A stretch of 7,625 nucleotides of DNA, taken from contig CAIVQI010000240.1 of assembly GCA_903908015.1 (NCBI GenBank), positions 1 to 7,625 of the forward strand. The letters are read 5' to 3'. A program made the position numbers and the translations under genes. The notes beneath the pieces are model-generated. The model saw only the letters and a list, made by a program, of their open reading frames with translations, did not search any database and was not told the origin of the DNA. The stretch comes from an uncultured Bacteroidota bacterium. Lineage in GTDB: Bacteria; Bacteroidota; Bacteroidia; UBA7662. Positions 5,601 to 7,625 of this stretch are shown here, one piece after another; the stretch's first letter is position 1; each line of letters starts with the position of its first letter.

Positions 5601-7467
5601 GAACGGGCAAAAAAGTATTCCCATTGAAGTTCACCAAGCCACCCGTAGCCAAAGGAGAAGCCATCTCAACATGAAAAGTATTGTGCACCACTTCAATTTG
5701 ATCAATGGGATTTGATGCATTGGCCGTATCGACAATGGCATTCACGATTAGCGCTGAATATAGATTTTGAAATCCTATTCCAGCAAAGCGACCACTCACC
5801 ACATTGTTTAAAATGCGGTTGGAAAGCCCTACACTGTCGTTTGCATTCTGAATGTTAAACACCGCGCTGCCCAAGTTACCCGTCACTTTATTGGATTCTA
5901 TTCGAAGACCAGCAACGGTTTCAAATTGAAGGGCCCTGGCAAACACAGCGGCATCTGTCAACTGATTTCCCTGAACCACCAATCCAGCATGATTACGGGC
6001 ATTCAATACGGTCTCATAATCACTGAATTGGTTAAAAGTCAGGGAGCAACCCGACAAATAGCGGCGACCTGCCAATGGATCTGTCATCTGAACCGCCGTA
6101 TTGAATCGTTGAAAGACGTTACCTGAAATAACCACTGTGTCTGACCGTAAAGCTGAGATACCCATTTGTCCAAATGCGAATCCACCACTGAGTGGAGGTC
6201 CCTGCAAAGTACAGCCTGTTACGTTGAGATGTGGCGAACGATCTGCCAGAACCAACATGCTGCCCGTAGCTGCACCGGACGTAGATGATGGCATCCGCAT
6301 GGTCAGATGACTGAGAATTACCCCAGGGGTACGGTTGATGTTGAACAAAACCCTACCAGTCGGAGGAATGTTCACTGTATCTGGCAGAAGCTCAACACTC
6401 GATGCAATGCCCGTTTGGCTATTGATGGTGATCGACGAAACGCCAGAACCTGGAATGTTGTTGAGTTGATAACTTCCATAATAGGTGCCTGGTTCAACAG
6501 CGAATGTGACAGGACCCGCAATACCACCACAACTGATGGCCCTAATAGCTGAGTCAAGTGTCGGGAAAGTAGCTTGAGAACTTCCGCCAACGAGATATAC
6601 CCCCCCGGCCAGGGCAAGGCAGCGGCTCACCCGCAAGGTGTCGTTGCCTGGGTTGATATCGGCACCTAAATTATTGGCATTGGTCGCCCAAACGCTGATT
6701 CGGGCGGGGCCAGAAGGCGGCAATTGTAAAGAACTACTGAAGGTATGATCTACAGACTGTCCTGATGAGAGGCTGCCTGTCCATACCTCAGTGGTGGGAA
6801 TGCCGCCATCCAATTGGTAACCCACAGTTGCGGTATTGATGGGATCCGCTGCTAAATTGGTGATGCGGATGGTGACTGGAACAGAAGTGGAGGCGAGTAT
6901 AGGCGTTACCGGGGATATTAGCGCAGTTGCAGCCAAGTCGCGACCCACAAGGGGCAAAACAATCACGCTATAGTCTTCCGTTTCACCGAACTGAAAATTA
7001 CCACAGGGATCACGTCGGTATACATTATAATGAAGTATGATTCTCATTCTGGTGGTTCCTGGTGTGGCTGTGGGCGGCACACTAATGTTGCCAGTAACCG
7101 TGCAACCGTTGGTATTGCATGTACCGAGCAAATACATCTCAGTTAAAGTATCAAATGTCTGGTTTTGGTTCCAGTCGATGAACACCGAAACATACTCATT
7201 CCAGGTTATGCCAGCGGGCGCCCCATTGTAGATAGTCACCGAAATCTGTGGATTTCCACCCGGATTGACCGTTGCAGTTTGTGTTGTGTAATCAGAATAG
7301 CTTGACCCGCCAGATGCATTGGAGAGGGCCCCCATAGTCACATCTGTGATGTGCTCGTCGGTAAAAATATTGGATTGCGACGCGCAATACTGTGCGTGTG
7401 ATTGATGTGCCGAAAATACAGAGCATACCGAAATGAAAAACAAAATGCGTAAAAGGAATGCCTTCAT
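2617..7467 (-). CDS. Giant T9SS-secreted multidomain adhesin-like protein with beta-helix
   Basis: A 1616-residue exported protein. A signal peptide (1-25, MKAFLLRILFF...SHA) takes it across the inner membrane, and a C-terminal T9SS type A sorting domain (about 1527-1616) directs it across the outer membrane, where it is either released or attached. In order: GEVED-type domain (about 76-170; VFIDWNQNQTFD and the eponymous motif as GETEDYSV at 161-168); CARDB-like Ig domain (176-281); right-handed parallel beta-helix (about 286-761, ending DMGAYEF); second CARDB-like domain (766-870); MAM/jelly-roll-like domain (878-1061, starting LPYEEDFENGNGGW); Ig-like domain (1063-1155); a PKD/Ig-like domain split by an inserted ~177-residue module (1162-1411); third CARDB-like domain (1414-1517). 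No catalytic motif is recognised, so adhesion or glycan binding is inferred, although beta-helices can also be lyases. The ATG at 7465-7467 is chosen because it starts the signal peptide and lies 18 nt after TATTTTTG. An in-frame ATG at 7570-7572 would put 35 hydrophilic-mixed residues in front and lies upstream of the promoter. Confidence 0.94.
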   Translation of the reverse strand: MKAFLLRILFFISVCSVFSAHQSHAQYCASQSNIFTDEHITDVTMGALSNASGGSSYSDYTTQTATVNPGGNPQISVTIYNGAPAGITWNEYVSVFIDWNQNQTFDTLTEMYLLGTCNTNGCTVTGNISVPPTATPGTTRMRIILHYNVYRRDPCGNFQFGETEDYSVIVLPLVGRDLAATALISPVTPILASTSVPVTIRITNLAADPINTATVGYQLDGGIPTTEVWTGSLSSGQSVDHTFSSSLQLPPSGPARISVWATNANNLGADINPGNDTLRVSRCLALAGGVYLVGGSSQATFPTLDSAIRAISCGGIAGPVTFAVEPGTYYGSYQLNNIPGSGVSSITINSQTGIASSVELLPDTVNIPPTGRVLFNINRTPGVILSHLTMRMPSSTSGAATGSMLVLADRSPHLNVTGCTLQGPPLSGGFAFGQMGISALRSDTVVISGNVFQRFNTAVQMTDPLAGRRYLSGCSLTFNQFSDYETVLNARNHAGLVVQGNQLTDAAVFARALQFETVAGLRIESNKVTGNLGSAVFNIQNANDSVGLSNRILNNVVSGRFAGIGFQNLYSALIVNAIVDTANASNPIDQIEVVHNTFHVEMASPLATGGLVNFNGNTFLPVRPWSQIDFRNNQITASAENGNALSTAIVALSFDGDSTLAALNSNYNNFLLSDPANANPSNNLVFDNNIPQGYANLAAWRTASTQDLQSISASPVYASLTTPIPTSSAVNNLGTPIVSVTSDITGAPRNATTPDMGAYEFTPSPNDLGVIEISGMQSGCGLGSAIPVQIKIFNFGTAPQSIYSVAYRINAGTPVTEPVNVAINPGDTLSYTFSTPVNLSNPATYVIQAYSVFTADALPANDTTTRMVVSIPTVGASSLPYEEDFENGNGGWTAGGVNSSWALGAPTGSTITTAGTGTQAWVTNLNGDYNNNEQSFVLSPCFDFSTVVNAEISFDLYYITEPNWDKAALQYTLNNGQTWVRLGALSSGINWYNIANTTVGPYTGNPVWSGTPGSGGWVRATHSLSVLDSQSSVRFRIAFYSDGSAVDEGIGFDRVVIRRRLDPVILSVTRPNDSCVASPRTIRAQVNFNNPVASVSLRRDITNTGAYTTQAMTLNASTGLWEAIIPAGQPNVPVRFFVIATDNTQLADTSDVLGYVDDYLRPNAGADTSIYVSGTATLRGSGGGFDAFLGTGTITNTNTTYPAPYGGFYWGARHQFLIRASELQALNIGAPIVSLGFDVVANQGSALANFEIKMGHTTATDLTSWQSGLSTVYSVPSYTDVQGWNTHNFQTPFVWNGQNNVVVEVCFQNGAYTNNAVVNQTATSFVSSYYYREDGQGVCANTGNTGSITQRPNMRLRGGYAFTWKNLTTGAIVSSTQNPVQVSPLTTTAYEFRLTDRGCTRADTVLVTVQQPLPDVGVSAIVQPTTFAAGQQQTIKVAIKNYSTTGASAVNFDVAYRVNGVEVNSNTIFRQIPPGDTIHHTFTARYTPPTGGNFLLCAYTRSAGDINAQNDTTCRSFVGVGVEPLERVDVRLYPVPASDYFWFEFPEPMSISPVLVVTDALGRQIFEEEVFAPQRSVTPLPINLHRVRVADWPAGMYHYRYLDGGRTATGSLLIAR
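2620..2889 (-). other. T9SS type A C-terminal sorting domain
   Basis: About 90 residues with the family's three landmarks: VRLYPVPASDYFWFEF (usual core LYPNPA), VVTDALGRQIFEEEV (usual xDxxGrxv), and DWPAGMYHYRY followed by a basic ending (usual L.aGxYxxxv). The outer-membrane translocon recognises such domains, and PorU usually cleaves them during export. The Asn-to-Val change in YPxP is the only departure I noticed. Confidence 0.9.
3394..3924 (-). other. Beta-sandwich module inserted within a PKD/Ig-like domain
   Basis: Protein residues about 1182-1358 begin GTGTITNTNTTYPAPYGG (1189-1206, after FDAFL) and contain WGARHQFLIRASELQ and IVSLGFDVV, ending in PNMRL. I recall this module from other T9SS cargo of Bacteroidota, usually placed between domains. 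Here the flanks on each side (PNAGADTSIYVSGTATLRGS before; FTWKNLTTG... to VLVTVQ after) join into one ordinary PKD-like domain. The flanks are similar (LRGSGGGF and LRGGYAF). Confidence 0.55.
5185..6612 (-). other. Right-handed parallel beta-helix region
   Basis: Residues about 286-761 of the large protein. The entry segment (YLVGGSSQATFPTLDSAIRA and GPVTFAVEPGTY) is the usual cap of secreted Bacteroidota beta-helices. Then come irregular Asn/Gly-rich coils of about 20-25 residues: VVISGNVFQRF, LTFNQFSDYE, LVVQGNQLTD, LRIESNKVTGN, NRILNNVVSGR, IEVVHNTFHV, IDFRNNQITAS. The region closes with the common terminal motif DMGAYEF. The coils are diverged rather than DNA-level repeats. I see no clear pectate-lyase active-site set. 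Confidence 0.8.
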
Positions 7468-7485
7468 AATTTTATATTTGAGCGT

Positions 7486-7493
7486 CAAAAATA
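7486..7493 (-). promoter_or_regulatory. Bacteroidota-type -7 box for the large secreted protein
   Basis: Minus-strand TATTTTTG lies 18 nt before the chosen ATG. A TTG stands 14 bp upstream of it, shorter than the usual 17-23, so the -33 element is uncertain. The leader is AT-rich and lacks a Shine-Dalgarno sequence. This promoter probably also drives the overlapping acyltransferase gene. Confidence 0.55.
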
Positions 7494-7625
7494 AGTAATT
7501 GCATTGACAATTGGCATTTTTGTAGCCCCACACGTCAGGCCTTCCAGCACCCAGCAGGATTAAACCCATCATTCCCCTGAATCCGTCCGTAAGAAAGTAA
7601 AAGACGCCTGTTACGCGTTAAATCG
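7494..7625. other. Upstream edge of the window with no supported gene
   Basis: Beyond the promoter I see no RNA gene, repeat or convincing reading frame. A minus-strand frame is open from the edge to a TGA at 7535-7537 (about 29 codons) and could be the tail of a neighbouring gene, but nothing in its translation is recognisable. Confidence 0.4.

Noticed and set aside
7468..7572. A 35-residue N-terminal extension of the large protein from the ATG at 7570-7572
   Set aside because: It would bury the clear signal peptide starting MKAFLLRILFF, and the promoter octamer lies inside the extension.
7535..7625. Open minus-strand frame of about 29 codons at the window edge
   Set aside because: It is too short to judge and has no recognisable sequence; a chance open frame of this length is expected.

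Overview
The window looks like chromosome from a free-living or environmental member of the Bacteroidota with roughly balanced base composition. Three things support this. The largest gene is a modular secreted protein with a type IX secretion system (T9SS) C-terminal sorting domain, a system confined to this phylum. Three genes are each preceded by the octamer TATTTTTG, which fits the Bacteroidota -7 promoter consensus TAnnTTTG. The 3-hydroxyacyl-CoA dehydrogenase and the acyltransferase also look like Bacteroidota versions of their families. I cannot place it below phylum with confidence.

Layout from left to right: (1) promoter and a 151-residue, low-complexity putative lipoprotein on the + strand (82-537), with one conserved-looking His/Cys core; (2) a 181-bp gap between convergent genes (538-718). 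It holds most of a three-copy 22-bp tandem repeat that starts inside the lipoprotein gene and includes its stop codon, plus a hairpin that could terminate the gene coming from the other side; (3) a minus-strand block read from right to left: a 1616-residue T9SS cargo adhesin-like protein (2617-7467), an acyltransferase overlapping its 3' end by 11 bp and starting at TTG (1653-2627), and a 3-hydroxybutyryl-CoA dehydrogenase (719-1606) with its own promoter octamer in the 46-bp gap; (4) about 158 bp upstream of the large gene (7468-7625), holding its promoter and no gene I can support.

The acyltransferase is probably co-expressed with the secreted protein, because the two genes overlap and no ATG start is available. 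The dehydrogenase (fatty acid or butanoate metabolism) may be read through from upstream but also seems able to start independently. I see no phage, transposon, CRISPR or RNA gene. The most unusual items are the His/Cys core of the small lipoprotein, the tandem repeat spanning its stop codon, and a domain-within-a-domain arrangement in the large secreted protein. None of these amounts to a demonstrable new system from sequence alone.
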